NCBI GenBank assembly: GCA_016288215.1
Contig: JAEEYQ010000006.1
Span: 1-64,000 of the forward strand
Source of the DNA: Lentisphaeria bacterium
GTDB lineage: Bacteria; Verrucomicrobiota; Lentisphaeria; Oligosphaerales; Oligosphaeraceae
Direction of reading: 5' to 3'
Length of the DNA: 64,000 nucleotides
Made by a program: the position numbers and the translations under genes. Of the stretch, positions 16,980 through 25,125 are shown piece after piece (the first letter of the stretch is position 1; the number at the start of each line of letters is the position of its first letter). The notes beneath the pieces were generated by a model. The model saw only the letters and a program-made list of their open reading frames with translations, had not been told where the DNA came from and did no database searches.

Positions 16980-17192
16980 ATGGATGCGGAAATGAAATTC
17001 TTCATCTACCTGCTGGAGCATTATGCGGAGCACAAAAAGACGTCGGCGGACATCGTGCTCGCCCAATGGGATGCGGCGGGAGTCACGGACACCATCTACC
17101 GCATGTATCCGCAATACCATGTGGAAGCCATTGAAAACGCCTTTGACGACATTGACGCGCTCTTGACCGAAGCCGCAAACGGAGCCTGCTGA
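16980..17192 (+). CDS. DUF3791-domain small protein
   Basis: The 70-residue protein has the DUF3791 pattern: KFFIYLLEHYAEHKKTSAD, then AQWDAAGVTDTIYRMYPQYH and AIENAFDDIDALL. ATG 16980 is preceded by CAGGAGTG at the usual distance. It completes the three-gene unit with DUF3990. A broken second copy of this gene lies at 17386-17448. Its role is unknown. Confidence 0.75.
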   Translation: MDAEMKFFIYLLEHYAEHKKTSADIVLAQWDAAGVTDTIYRMYPQYHVEAIENAFDDIDALLTEAANGAC

Positions 17193-17210
17193 TATTCAGT
17201 AATTTTTGCG

Positions 17211-17357
17211 TAAATTAGGCCCCTTCAGGGCCTTGCAAAATCCGTGCCATTACAGTCTCACATGCCATTGTGCCCTAGAGAAGAGCCGCGAAGCGAAACC
17301 CGGGGGAAAGGCTGCGCATCATGACTTCACAGCCCCAACGGGGCTGAATTACAGCCT
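17211..17357 (+). repeat. Structured intergenic repeat, copy 1 (left of HigBA)
   Basis: It starts TAAATTAGGCCCC and includes the hairpin AGGCCC/GGGCCT (17217-17233), a GAAACCCGGGGG block, and the perfect hairpin CAGCCCC-AAC-GGGGCTG (17330-17346). The same order recurs at 18256-18434 in the same orientation. Copy 1 is shorter because it lacks part of a central CCCGGGTT/AACCCGGG hairpin. It holds no ORF. Confidence 0.8.
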
Positions 17358-17385
17358 CGAAACCTGCTTTGCGACTCAATAGTGG

Positions 17386-17448
17386 AAGCACAAAAAGACA
17401 TCGGCAGACATTGTGCTCGAAAAATATAAGTCATTGATACTCAAATAG
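17386..17448 (+). pseudogene. Fragment of a second DUF3791 gene
   Basis: The frame reads KHKKTSADIVLEKYKSLILK and then a stop. The first 11 residues match EHKKTSADIVL of the intact gene at 16980 at all but the first position, and the DNA is nearly identical there. No start codon or N-terminal part is present. The fragment lies between repeat copy 1 and higA, and its 3' end overlaps the end of higA. Confidence 0.7.
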
Positions 17449-17746
17449 TTACAAGATTCGTGCTGGTGTGTGCGCCGTTTGTCTCAAGCTGAATCCGAGC
17501 CAGTTTTTCCCTATACGTCGCCTCCAGTCTCAGCCAGAAGCTCGCTGGAACGTTCAATGCCGCCTCCAGAAGCAATGCCGTCCGTGCCGTGAGCAGCACG
17601 TCCCCATTCACCAAATGGCTGATGTGCTTTTCGGAGAGGCCGGTTCGACGCGCAAGTTCACGCTGGGTGATTCCCATCGTCTCAAGCTGCTCTCTAAGCG
17701 TCTCCCCCGGCGGGGTGGCGATGGTGGTTCTGTTCTTTCTGACCAT
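17441..17746 (-). CDS. higA: HigA-type antitoxin (XRE-family helix-turn-helix)
   Basis: The 101-residue protein has the HigA layout: PPGETLREQLETMGITQREL, then the helix-turn-helix ARRTGLSEKHISHLVNGD and the conserved ALLLEAALNVPASFWLRLEA. It should neutralise the HigB toxin encoded 13 nt upstream and repress their shared promoter. GGGAGGATT lies just before ATG 17746. Toxin-before-antitoxin order is characteristic of higBA. Confidence 0.92.
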   Translation of the reverse strand: MVRKNRTTIATPPGETLREQLETMGITQRELARRTGLSEKHISHLVNGDVLLTARTALLLEAALNVPASFWLRLEATYREKLARIQLETNGAHTSTNLVTI

Positions 17747-17759
17747 GGTTGAATCCTCC

Positions 17760-18056
17760 CTAATGATAATCTACTATTTCCTCTATGTTTGCGATTTCAA
17801 CTTGGGTTCCTGATATTGAGAACACTAAACGTAACGGATGTACTAAATCAACTGCATAGGTGCCTTTCCTGTCTAGTCTTAGGGGATGACAGCGTCCGAT
17901 TCTGAACCTTAGCATAAACTCGACGTTTTCCGCTGCGCCAATTTCATCTATGCGTTGATGCAACTTTTGGGCGTTGAGCTCGCCATATGCCTTTTGAGCA
18001 GCGTCTGCATTGGTGCAAACCTTTTCGAGTCTTCTGTTTCGGTATGTAATTTCCAC
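17760..18056 (-). CDS. higB: HigB-type toxin (RelE/ParE superfamily ribonuclease)
   Basis: The 98-residue protein matches the HigB/RelE killer family. Visible features are RRLEKVCTNADAAQKAYG, KLHQRIDEIGAAENVE, RCHPLRLDRKGTYAVDL and HPLRLVFSIS, with the basic and His residues used by ribosome-dependent mRNA interferases. The start is GTG 18056, supported by GGAG 6 nt upstream. The pair is enclosed by two copies of a structured repeat, which suggests it arrived or moved with them. The coding sequence is AT-richer than most neighbours. Confidence 0.9.
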   Translation of the reverse strand: MEITYRNRRLEKVCTNADAAQKAYGELNAQKLHQRIDEIGAAENVEFMLRFRIGRCHPLRLDRKGTYAVDLVHPLRLVFSISGTQVEIANIEEIVDYH

Positions 18057-18255
18057 TGTAACTCCACATTCATTTACCTGTCAGGTTAATATACTATGAA
18101 GTATATGGATGTCAATTCATGTCTCACGTCAGAATTCATGTCTCAGGTCTCCGGCTGCAAATGCTCAAATTGTGGTTGTAATTCGGATCCATTGGGGCAG
18201 CTGAATCCGTGGAGGTCATTTCCCCGAGTCTCGCTTCACTTGACCCGAAGTTGTG

Positions 18256-18434
18256 TAAATTAGGCCCCTTCAGGGCCTTGCAAACCCATGCCATGACAGT
18301 TTCACATGCAACCTTGCCCTAAAAAAGAGCCGCGGAGCGGCTCAATAGTGGTAACCCCGGGTTGAGCGAAGCGAAACCCGGGGGCAAGGCATCACCCCAT
18401 GTCTACACAGCCCAACGGGGCTGAAATACAACCA
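18256..18434 (+). repeat. Structured intergenic repeat, copy 2 (right of HigBA)
   Basis: It has the same order as copy 1: TAAATTAGGCCCC, GGGCCTTGCAAA, GAAACCCGGGGG and CAACGGGGCTGAA. The central part is longer and forms CCCGGGTT-GAGCGAAGCGA-AACCCGGG. It is in the same orientation as copy 1, so the two copies are direct repeats bracketing higBA and the DUF3791 fragment. Confidence 0.8.
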
Positions 18435-18610
18435 CAAATTTAGCATTTGCAGACAGATTCTGAACAGTTGCTCAAAAGAGATATTTTAAGCTCTGTCATA
18501 ACATTATGAGTAGCAATGAGTTATCTGAATTTGACTGCCTGTTTCATGGACACACGAATCTATCTTAAACCTTCATTCATCAAAATCCATCAACAAACTT
18601 TGCACATAAC

Positions 18611-18644
18611 AAAAAAAGACAGCCGCGAAATTCACGACTGTCTT
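18611..18644 (-). terminator. Terminator of the second CTERM-like gene
   Basis: On the minus strand, AAGACAG (18644-18638) pairs with CTGTCTT (18622-18616), and a run of seven T (18617-18611) overlaps and follows. It begins 24 nt after the stop codon of the gene at 18668. Confidence 0.85.
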
Positions 18645-18667
18645 CTTGATTCTATTTTTGGAATAGG

Positions 18668-19468
18668 CTATTTGGTCTGGCGGCGGCGTATACGCTTGGC
18701 GGTGCCAACGGTGCCCATGAGCAGCAGACCGCTGAACAGAACGCCCGGAAGCGGCTGGCCAGTGGGGGTGTCGGGGAAATCCAGGTCTTCATAGGCAATG
18801 GTAAACTCTCTGCCAGAAGGTGTTAATCCATCGAAGCCCCAATTCATGCGTATGTTTCCAGCAATATCTAGATGTGGTATAACATTTGTATTCTCTGGAT
18901 CATTTGGATCTTCTGGCACTTGCCATACTCTACTTTTAAGCGTAGTATTGATACCCTGCGTAACGTCTCTTACTTCCTGATATGAGTTCACCATTTCATT
19001 ACTTCCAACGGGCGTCATCGCAAGGAAGATTTCAGTGTCTTCATCAAATTTGCCAAGAAGATATCCGGTAGTAGGAGAAGATTGGTTGTTATTTTGGTCA
19101 TTAGTGTATGTGAGAATCATGGTTTCAGTAGTTCCAGAGTGAAAGTCAGAGAGTACCCCATTATCCACCGTGTAGTAGCCAAACTTGTCAGTAGTCATCT
19201 GATAGACATTCTCATCAACAAGATCTGGATAAGATGACTGATTCCACTGATTTAGACAACTCCAATTCTTAATAATATTAGATATCCAGACTTGGGTATG
19301 GGCTGGTACCTTAAGTGAGAAGCCATCTGCTGGGAACCAAAATTGCGATCCATCGTTGCTCACAATGAGATCAGCTGTTGTTAGCTGCCTGAAGTTTTCG
19401 TTTTCAATTCCAGCCAAGACAACTGAGGCAGTCACCATCACCGCCATTGCTAATTTCTTGATCGTCAT
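18668..19468 (-). CDS. Secreted protein with PEP-CTERM-like (PTGQPLPG) C-terminal sorting tail, paralogue
   Basis: The 266-residue protein has a signal peptide (MTIKKLAMAVMVTASVVLAG), an extracellular domain and the tail PTGQPLPG - hydrophobic segment - KRIRRRQTK. It is clearly paralogous to the protein at 1108-1926; shared blocks include QVW(I/L)(A/S)NI..NW, TTGYLLGKFDEDTEIFLAMTP, NIRMNWGF and the C-terminal motif. AGAGAG at 19475-19481 serves ATG 19468. As in the first copy, the tail is GC-rich and the middle AT-rich. It is probably exported and processed or anchored at the envelope by an exosortase-like enzyme encoded elsewhere. The function is unknown. Confidence 0.75.
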   Translation of the reverse strand: MTIKKLAMAVMVTASVVLAGIENENFRQLTTADLIVSNDGSQFWFPADGFSLKVPAHTQVWISNIIKNWSCLNQWNQSSYPDLVDENVYQMTTDKFGYYTVDNGVLSDFHSGTTETMILTYTNDQNNNQSSPTTGYLLGKFDEDTEIFLAMTPVGSNEMVNSYQEVRDVTQGINTTLKSRVWQVPEDPNDPENTNVIPHLDIAGNIRMNWGFDGLTPSGREFTIAYEDLDFPDTPTGQPLPGVLFSGLLLMGTVGTAKRIRRRQTK

Positions 19469-20005
19469 TGGTTACTCTCTTTCGATTGGTTAAATCTTTG
19501 TTTTAGAATCTGCTTTAGTTCTTTGGCTGTTGGTCTCGTGATTGGAGCCAATCTTGGACATGTATTCGTTGAACATGATGTCGCGGGGACTCACCACACC
19601 AGAAAAATTAACCACTACTACTATAGGGGGGCTTTTCCAAAAAACAAACTGGCAAATCGAAAAAAGTAAAAACATTTTTCGCGGGGGCAGAGGAGCTAGA
19701 GGAGCTAGAAGGAAGGAAAGTGAAAGAGAGTGAACGAAAGTGATAGAAAGTGAAAAGTGAAGAGTGAAAAGTGAAGAGTGAAGAGTGAAGGGTGAAGAGT
19801 GAAGAGTGAAGAGTGAAGGGTGAAGGGTGAAGAGAGACACGACATAGCCAGCGAGGAGGCCACGAAGCATGGGGCGTCGCGTTGGCTCAATGGGGCGTCT
19901 CCATTGGCAAAGCGGCGTTTCCACATTATAGTAATATAGGTATAAGATTTCAATTCCACCGGCCGAAAGGCCGTTGTTCGCAACCCAATAGAAGGAATGC
20001 TCCAG
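19469..20005. other. Intergenic region with CTAG and GTGAAG tandem repeats
   Basis: CTAG nonamers (GAGCTAGAG type) occupy about 19690-19711. A regular 7-bp array, AGTGAAG with A/G variants, about 12 units, covers about 19749-19833. A reading frame that crosses the array on the minus strand is a repeat artefact (SLFTLHS-type translation). I see no gene. The serA promoter is probably in 19835-19990. Confidence 0.55.
19749..19833 (+). repeat. Heptamer tandem array AGTGAAG
   Basis: About 12 consecutive 7-bp units alternate AGTGAAA, AGTGAAG and GGTGAAG. The surrounding sequence at 19716-19748 holds looser GTGAA-containing units. Unlike the GAATTAG arrays, it is not at a gene 3' end; it lies upstream of the dehydrogenase gene. 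Confidence 0.85.
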
Positions 20006-21565
20006 ATGAAGAACGTCCTGATTCCGACAAAACTCGACAAAGTGGCAAAGGACATCCTGGTCAAGGAAGGCTTTACTGTTACACAAGATGCTGATACCGA
20101 GATACTTTCGCTCGTCAAGCAGCATCCGGAGACCGAAATCGTCATCGTCCGCAGCGAGAAGATGACGCCAGAGATCATGGACTTGCTTCCGGAGCTGAAG
20201 GTGATTGTCCGCGCCGGAGCCGGCTACAACACCATTGACATCAAATACGCCCGCAAGAAGGGCATTGACGTCATGAACACCCCCGGCGCCAACTCCAACG
20301 GCGTGGCGGAGGAAGTCTTCGCCATGGCACTGGCCGCCTATCGCCATCTGATTCCGGCGGACGCCAGCACCCGCGCCGGCGGCTGGGAGAAGAAGAAGTT
20401 CATGGGCCGCGAAATCACCGGCAAAACCTTGGGCATCATTGGTTTAGGCAATATCGGCCAGTTGGTTGCCAAACACGCCTCCGGCTTTGACATGACCCTG
20501 TTGGCCTACGATCCCATCATTCCGGCCGCCAAGGCGGAGGAGCTGGGCGTCAAGCTGGACACCATCGAGGCCGTCTTCGCCGCGGCGGACATCATCACCC
20601 TGCACATCCCCGAAAACGACGAGACCCGCGGCATGATCAACAAGAAGCTGTTCGACGTAATGAAACCCGGCGCCATGCTCATCAACTGCGCCCGCGCGGG
20701 CATCATCAACGAAGACGACCTCCGCGCGGCCAAGGCGGAGAAGAATCTGCTCTTCTGCAACGACGTCTATCCCGCCGACGCGGCCGGCCCCAAGTCCGTG
20801 GCGGACATCGCGGACGTCATGCTGCCCCATTTGGGCGCCAACACCCACGAGGCCAATTTCAACGCCGCCAAGCGGGCCGCCGAGCAGATTGTGGCCTATG
20901 ACCGCCAGGGCGTCAACACTTATGTCGTCAACAAGGCCATTCCGGACGGGCTGGACGAGAGCTATCAGCGGCTGGCGTTCTATCTGACCACGGTGGCCCG
21001 CAACTATCTGGGCACCCGCGCCGCCATCAGCAACATCCACTGCAGTTTCTACGGCGACCTGTGCAAATATGCCAAGTGGTTCTACTCCCCCATCTGCGCT
21101 GCTTTGTCCGAACACTTTGAGTTCCAGCAGGATCCGCAGGAAGCACAGGCGTTTTTGGCGGACAAGGGGATTGCCATCGAGCTGCGTCCCACCGATGAGA
21201 GCAAGCGCTACGGCAACGCCATGACCATCGATTTGGAGAGCAACAACGGCAGCGCCAGCATTCGGGGCACCGTCACGGAGAACCATCTGCTGATCTCCCG
21301 CATCAACGACTACGACCAGCTCTATTTCGTGCCCAGCGGCAACATCGCCGTCATCGAGTATGAAGATCGGCCGGGCGTCCTCTCCGTCATCACGGGAGCC
21401 TGCGCCAACGCCAACATCAACATCGAAGACATCCATGCGCCGTTGGATCCCACCGCGAAGCGCGCCCTGACTTTCCTCCGCACGGACAAGATGCTGCCCG
21501 CGGAGGCGTTGGAGGCCATCCGCAAGCAGATCAACGCGACCACCGCCTTCTCCGTGGTGCTGTAA
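20006..21565 (+). CDS. serA: D-3-phosphoglycerate dehydrogenase-type 2-hydroxyacid dehydrogenase with ACT domain
   Basis: The 519-residue enzyme probably oxidises 3-phosphoglycerate with NAD, the first step of serine synthesis. The NAD-binding domain shows GKTLGIIGLGNIGQLVAKHA; the substrate domain shows VRAGAGYNTID and the catalytic Arg in NCARAGIIN. The active-site His is in MLPHLGANT. A C-terminal ACT domain (GNIAVIEYEDRPGVLSVI) suggests serine feedback, with a long intervening domain before it. ATG 20006 is chosen because AAGGA at 19992-19996 is 9 nt upstream; the ATG at 19997 would touch it. The symbol is a family-level assignment. Confidence 0.85.
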   Translation: MKNVLIPTKLDKVAKDILVKEGFTVTQDADTEILSLVKQHPETEIVIVRSEKMTPEIMDLLPELKVIVRAGAGYNTIDIKYARKKGIDVMNTPGANSNGVAEEVFAMALAAYRHLIPADASTRAGGWEKKKFMGREITGKTLGIIGLGNIGQLVAKHASGFDMTLLAYDPIIPAAKAEELGVKLDTIEAVFAAADIITLHIPENDETRGMINKKLFDVMKPGAMLINCARAGIINEDDLRAAKAEKNLLFCNDVYPADAAGPKSVADIADVMLPHLGANTHEANFNAAKRAAEQIVAYDRQGVNTYVVNKAIPDGLDESYQRLAFYLTTVARNYLGTRAAISNIHCSFYGDLCKYAKWFYSPICAALSEHFEFQQDPQEAQAFLADKGIAIELRPTDESKRYGNAMTIDLESNNGSASIRGTVTENHLLISRINDYDQLYFVPSGNIAVIEYEDRPGVLSVITGACANANINIEDIHAPLDPTAKRALTFLRTDKMLPAEALEAIRKQINATTAFSVVL

Positions 21566-21713
21566 GCTCCTATATATAGTATATGGTATAAGGGGGCGCC
21601 GCCGAATGCCCTTCGCGCCGCCTCCCGTTTTCGTCCCGTTGTGCATGGTGTCTGCAGGGAATTCGCCCCGCAGGCACCGTTGCGTTTCAGCCGCCTTTCA
21701 TTCCGTCCCCGCA

Positions 21714-21965
21714 ATGACAACCATCTTTATGGAGGCCAGCCATGATTCTCACGACCGTTGGAGACTTATCATTTATCTCATTGGCGTCATCGCCCTGCTG
21801 ATTGACGAATTCAAGGAGCACATCCTTTGGGGAATTTTGGGCATCATCACCCAAATCTCCAATATCATCTTCGCCATCATCCACTTCGACAAATGCAAGA
21901 AGAGCCTGGGCCTGATCGTGTTAGGCATTGTGCTGATGATTCTTGGCGGCATGCTTGGAATTTGA
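21714..21965 (+). CDS. Small integral membrane protein
   Basis: The 83-residue product has a short polar N-terminus (HDSHDRWR) followed by two or three hydrophobic segments (LIIYLIGVIALLID, WGILGIITQISNIIFAI, LIVLGIVLMILGGML) separated by Lys/Asp loops. ATG 21714 or ATG 21729 could be the start; no convincing ribosome-binding site separates them. I do not recognise the family. It lies alone between the dehydrogenase and a DUF4838 gene. Confidence 0.5.
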   Translation: MTTIFMEASHDSHDRWRLIIYLIGVIALLIDEFKEHILWGILGIITQISNIIFAIIHFDKCKKSLGLIVLGIVLMILGGMLGI

Positions 21966-22091
21966 TGCCTCTCGACACATTCCGCGCCTCTCGCTCCATG
22001 TAGGGCACGCTAGGGAAGGTGCGTGTGGCTTTGACCATGCCTGGATTTTCGTATCTACTTGCAGTTCATCAACTTACAAAAGAGGCTGAAT

Positions 22092-24815
22092 ATGAGACGA
22101 ATGATCATTGGTCCGTTGGCGTTGCTTTGCCTACAGGTGACCGCCAGTCCTTGGCTGTTGCGCAACGGGGACTTCCGCTATAGTGCCATCAGCCGAGCGG
22201 TGCTGGCTGACTGGCAGTTTGCGGTTCAACAGCCGGGCTGCAGTTTCCGCCTGTCCGAAGGGGCGGAGAGCGGCATGCAGCCCCGGACCGTGTTTCTCAA
22301 GCAGGAGCAGGGCCATTCCGCCGTCATTTTGCAGTATGTCAGCCTGCCGGCGGGAACCTATCGGCTGACGGTTGAGCTCACGCCGGAGTCCACGGCCTGC
22401 TACGCCCTGCTGAACGGAGGAGCTGTCCACGGCAACGGCGCCGACTCGCCGCTGGTGATTGAGCAGACGTTGGATGCGGACATGGAGCGCTGCCTGGTCC
22501 AGCTTGGCACCAACGGCGTCGGCGAGGTGGGATTGGTCCGTGTGGAATTGGATTGCGTGAAACTGGCCGCCTCTCCCGTGCCCATGGAGAATAGCGGCGC
22601 CATGGAGTCCATCCTGCTGCCGACGGACGCCAGCGACGCGGAGCGCTTCGCCGCATGGGAGACCGCCCGCCTGGCCAAGGCCATCACGGGACATGCCCCC
22701 GAAATCACCGCCACGGACAATGGGAAGCCGGCCTTCCGCATCGGCCGCGCCGCATCGATGCCGTTGCCGTCCGACCTGACCGAAGACGGCTTTTTCATCG
22801 CCCGCGACCCCAAAGGCAGCCTGAATCTGGCAGGAGTCAACGACCGCGGCACCCTCTACGCCGTCTACCACTATTTCACCCTGCAGGGTTGCTCGTGGCT
22901 GACGCCTGGCCCGGAAGGGGAGACGCTTCCGAAACGGACATCCCTCTCCCTGCCGACAGCTCCCATCCGCCGCTCTCCGCCGTACACGGTTCGCGGCACC
23001 ATGTTCTCCCCTCAGATCTTCCAAATGGACGGCGGCTGGCGCTTTCCCAACTATGAACAGCTGCTGGACTGGTGTCTGCGCAACGGGTTGAACAGCCTGT
23101 GGCTCGCGGCCAATCGCACCATCGATTTCCGCCCGTGGCGCGGCGGCTCGCCCATGAAGACCCTGAATCACAGCTGGCATCTCTTCATCACCGACGACCA
23201 TCCGGAGTGGTGGCCGCTGGTGGACGGCAAGCGGGTCAAGATGTCCCCTCTGAAGCTTCCCAACCAGCCCTGCACCAGCAACCCCGAACTGCGGGCCTAT
23301 GCCGTCCGTCTCATCGCGGATTTCTTCAAGGAGAATCCCGACTATGACAGCTTCGCCCTTTGCGCGGAGGACGAGCCCTGCTATTGGTGCGAATGCGAAA
23401 ACTGCCGCAAGCAGGACCGCGACCACGGGCAGGGGCCATGGCGGCGTTATGGCGACGCCACGCCGCTGGACGCCGGTCAGACCACCAAGCCCCTTCCCAT
23501 GTCGGACCGCACCATGGATTTCGTCAATTATGTGGCGCGTGAAATCGCCAAGCTCTGCCCCGGCAAGAAAATCGAGACCTATTGCTATGGCTCGAATCGG
23601 GAAGGTCCTGTGCTCCAAAAGGTTGAGGATAATGTCATCATCAAGTACTGCTATTATCTGCTCGCGCCGCCGAACCTCTTCCCCGAAACTGTCACCCGCC
23701 ATCTGGGCAGTTGGAAGGAGGCCGGCATGCGTCAGCTGGCCATCTACGACTATGACAACTATCTCTATCCGGACAGCGTCTGGAGCGGCCTGCGCTACAG
23801 CTTCCTCTCCCTCATCGAGCTCCACCGCCAGTACGGCGCGAACCAGTACCTGCCGGAAAGCTGGCAGTCGGTCTGGAGCAATCCATTGCTTTACCGTCTG
23901 CGGGCGGACGCCCTTTGGGGCGCCAAGGCGTGGTCCTTCGAGAAGCTGCTCGCCCAACATTGCCATCAGTACTACGGCGCTGCCGCCGAATCCATGAATG
24001 CCTATTTCCTCTATCTAGACGGCGCCTTCTACAAGGGGCGGGAGGAGATGTCCAGCCGTAACATCAAGGACACCAACATCATCTACTGCCCTGAACTCAC
24101 GTTGGACGATTTGGACGCCGCCAGAGCCTTTTTGAACGAGGCCCAAGCGGCCGTCGCCGACGAGCCACGGCTGAAGAAACGGGTGGATTGGGTCATTTTC
24201 GCCCATGACCAGACCGTGCAGGCCGTCATCCTCAACCAGAAGACCATGGATAAACACTGCCAAATCGCCGGCTCCAAGGCCCATGAGGAGTCCTGCCGAC
24301 TGGCCGAAACCTATCACTTCGACTTCTCGCAGGGCTGCCTGAACCGCCTGAAGTCCTTCTATCTGCCGCCGCTGGTGGAAAAGGAGATTGTGGAACTGCC
24401 GCTGACGTGGCGCTTCCGTCCGGACCCCGAAAAGGTCGGCGACCAGCAGCAATGGTTCGCCGCCCCCCATCCGGACTGGAAGTCCATTCAAGTCACCGCC
24501 CCGTGGACCGAACAGGGCTATGGGGATTTCCATGGAGAGGCATGGTACGAGCTGGAATTCGACTATACGGCCCCTGAGACAACCCGTCTGGCCATCTACT
24601 GCGGCGCCATCGATGGCTTCGCATGGTTCTATTTGGACGGCAAAGCCATCGGCTCCCAGCTGGAGCCTCCCGACAAGATGTGGGACCAGCCCTTCGCCAT
24701 CCCCCTTCAGGCGTTGGCGAACGGACACCATGTCCTTCATGTGAAAGTGGCCAAGGACATGTGGGCGGCGGGCATCTGGAAGCCCGTGAAGCTCGTGGTC
24801 CTTCCGGAGCCGTGA
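22092..24815 (+). CDS. Secreted DUF4838-domain glycosidase-like protein
   Basis: The 907-residue protein begins with a signal peptide (MRRMIIGPLALLCLQVTASP). Its domains in order are an N-terminal beta-sandwich (about 20-170), an alpha-glucuronidase-like N-terminal fold (DRGTLYAVYHYFTLQGCSWL), the DUF4838 TIM-barrel-like core (FALCAEDEPCYWCECENC, then YDYDNYLYPDSVW), and a C-terminal galactose-binding-like domain (LAIYCGAIDGFAWFYLDGK). The core Cys motif C-x3-C-x-C-x2-C is related to the C-x-C-x2-C of the cluster at 32361-52167. AGAGG at 22081-22085 serves ATG 22092. Hydrolysis of a surface or host polysaccharide is inferred from related proteins; the substrate is unknown. Confidence 0.8.
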   Translation: MRRMIIGPLALLCLQVTASPWLLRNGDFRYSAISRAVLADWQFAVQQPGCSFRLSEGAESGMQPRTVFLKQEQGHSAVILQYVSLPAGTYRLTVELTPESTACYALLNGGAVHGNGADSPLVIEQTLDADMERCLVQLGTNGVGEVGLVRVELDCVKLAASPVPMENSGAMESILLPTDASDAERFAAWETARLAKAITGHAPEITATDNGKPAFRIGRAASMPLPSDLTEDGFFIARDPKGSLNLAGVNDRGTLYAVYHYFTLQGCSWLTPGPEGETLPKRTSLSLPTAPIRRSPPYTVRGTMFSPQIFQMDGGWRFPNYEQLLDWCLRNGLNSLWLAANRTIDFRPWRGGSPMKTLNHSWHLFITDDHPEWWPLVDGKRVKMSPLKLPNQPCTSNPELRAYAVRLIADFFKENPDYDSFALCAEDEPCYWCECENCRKQDRDHGQGPWRRYGDATPLDAGQTTKPLPMSDRTMDFVNYVAREIAKLCPGKKIETYCYGSNREGPVLQKVEDNVIIKYCYYLLAPPNLFPETVTRHLGSWKEAGMRQLAIYDYDNYLYPDSVWSGLRYSFLSLIELHRQYGANQYLPESWQSVWSNPLLYRLRADALWGAKAWSFEKLLAQHCHQYYGAAAESMNAYFLYLDGAFYKGREEMSSRNIKDTNIIYCPELTLDDLDAARAFLNEAQAAVADEPRLKKRVDWVIFAHDQTVQAVILNQKTMDKHCQIAGSKAHEESCRLAETYHFDFSQGCLNRLKSFYLPPLVEKEIVELPLTWRFRPDPEKVGDQQQWFAAPHPDWKSIQVTAPWTEQGYGDFHGEAWYELEFDYTAPETTRLAIYCGAIDGFAWFYLDGKAIGSQLEPPDKMWDQPFAIPLQALANGHHVLHVKVAKDMWAAGIWKPVKLVVLPEP

Positions 24816-24842
24816 GCCGCCTTCTTTCGAATTTCTGCAATG

Positions 24843-25100
24843 AAATGAAAGAAAATGCAAGAATGGCCATGTCTCGAAAACTGGCCATTCTAGGGCCTAT
24901 GGGGCAGGGGATGTATTAATATACAGGTTTGCCCCTAAAATGCGAGGAAGGGCATCGTGGATGCGCGCAAAGGGCAAACGCCCCAAAAACAGGTGCGTTT
25001 TTTGCTCTTTTGAACGCGTTTTTTCACCATTCTAGACTCCTTTTGCGGCAAGAAAACGACATTCATTAAATGCATTCATTAGCATGCGTTTTATTGCAGA
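24843..25100 (+). repeat. Duplicated intergenic element, copy 1
   Basis: It is homologous along about 250 bp to the minus strand of 54515-54240. Shared blocks include TTCTAGG, GTATTAATATACAGG, AGGAAGGGCATCGTGG, GGGCAA, ACAGGTGC, TTTTGCTC and an AT-rich tail with GCATT/TTGCA words. It occupies almost all of the spacer between two convergent genes. It contains a 24-codon ORF that ends at the TAA inside GTATTAATATACAGG. Confidence 0.75.
24845..24919 (+). CDS. Putative 24-residue micropeptide in duplicated element, copy 1
   Basis: The ORF begins MKENARMAMSRK and ends LAILGPMGQGMY. It is collinear, without gaps, with the ORF at 54431-54505; 11 of 24 residues are identical and several other changes are conservative (E/D, L/V, I/L, M/I). 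There is no clear ribosome-binding site. Nucleotide changes are not concentrated at third codon positions (4, 6 and 7 at positions 1, 2 and 3), so a coding role is only a hypothesis. Confidence 0.25.
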   Translation: MKENARMAMSRKLAILGPMGQGMY

Positions 25101-25125
25101 GTAAGATGGCTGGATTCATATCCTT

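Larger units (their letters stand above)
18057..18667. other. Intergenic stretch between higBA and the second CTERM-like gene
   Basis: It holds the higBA promoter region, a short direct repeat (AATTCATGTCTCA twice near 18115-18145), structured repeat copy 2 (18256-18434), and an AT-rich segment (18435-18610) in which I see no gene. The terminator of the minus-strand gene closes it. Confidence 0.5.

Noticed and set aside
18516-18794. 92-codon plus-strand frame next to the second CTERM-like gene
   Set aside because: It overlaps the terminator and the 3' end of the minus-strand gene, has no ribosome-binding site and shows no family pattern.
16100-19468. Integrative element inserted at tRNA-Ser with an attachment-site duplication
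   Set aside because: No integrase gene is present, and I could not find a repeat of the tRNA 3' end downstream. The accessory character is real, but an integrated element is not supported.
19490-20347. 285-codon minus-strand frame across the AGTGAAG array
   Set aside because: Its middle is a translation of the heptamer array (repeated SLFTLHS-like words), and its other part is antisense to the dehydrogenase gene.
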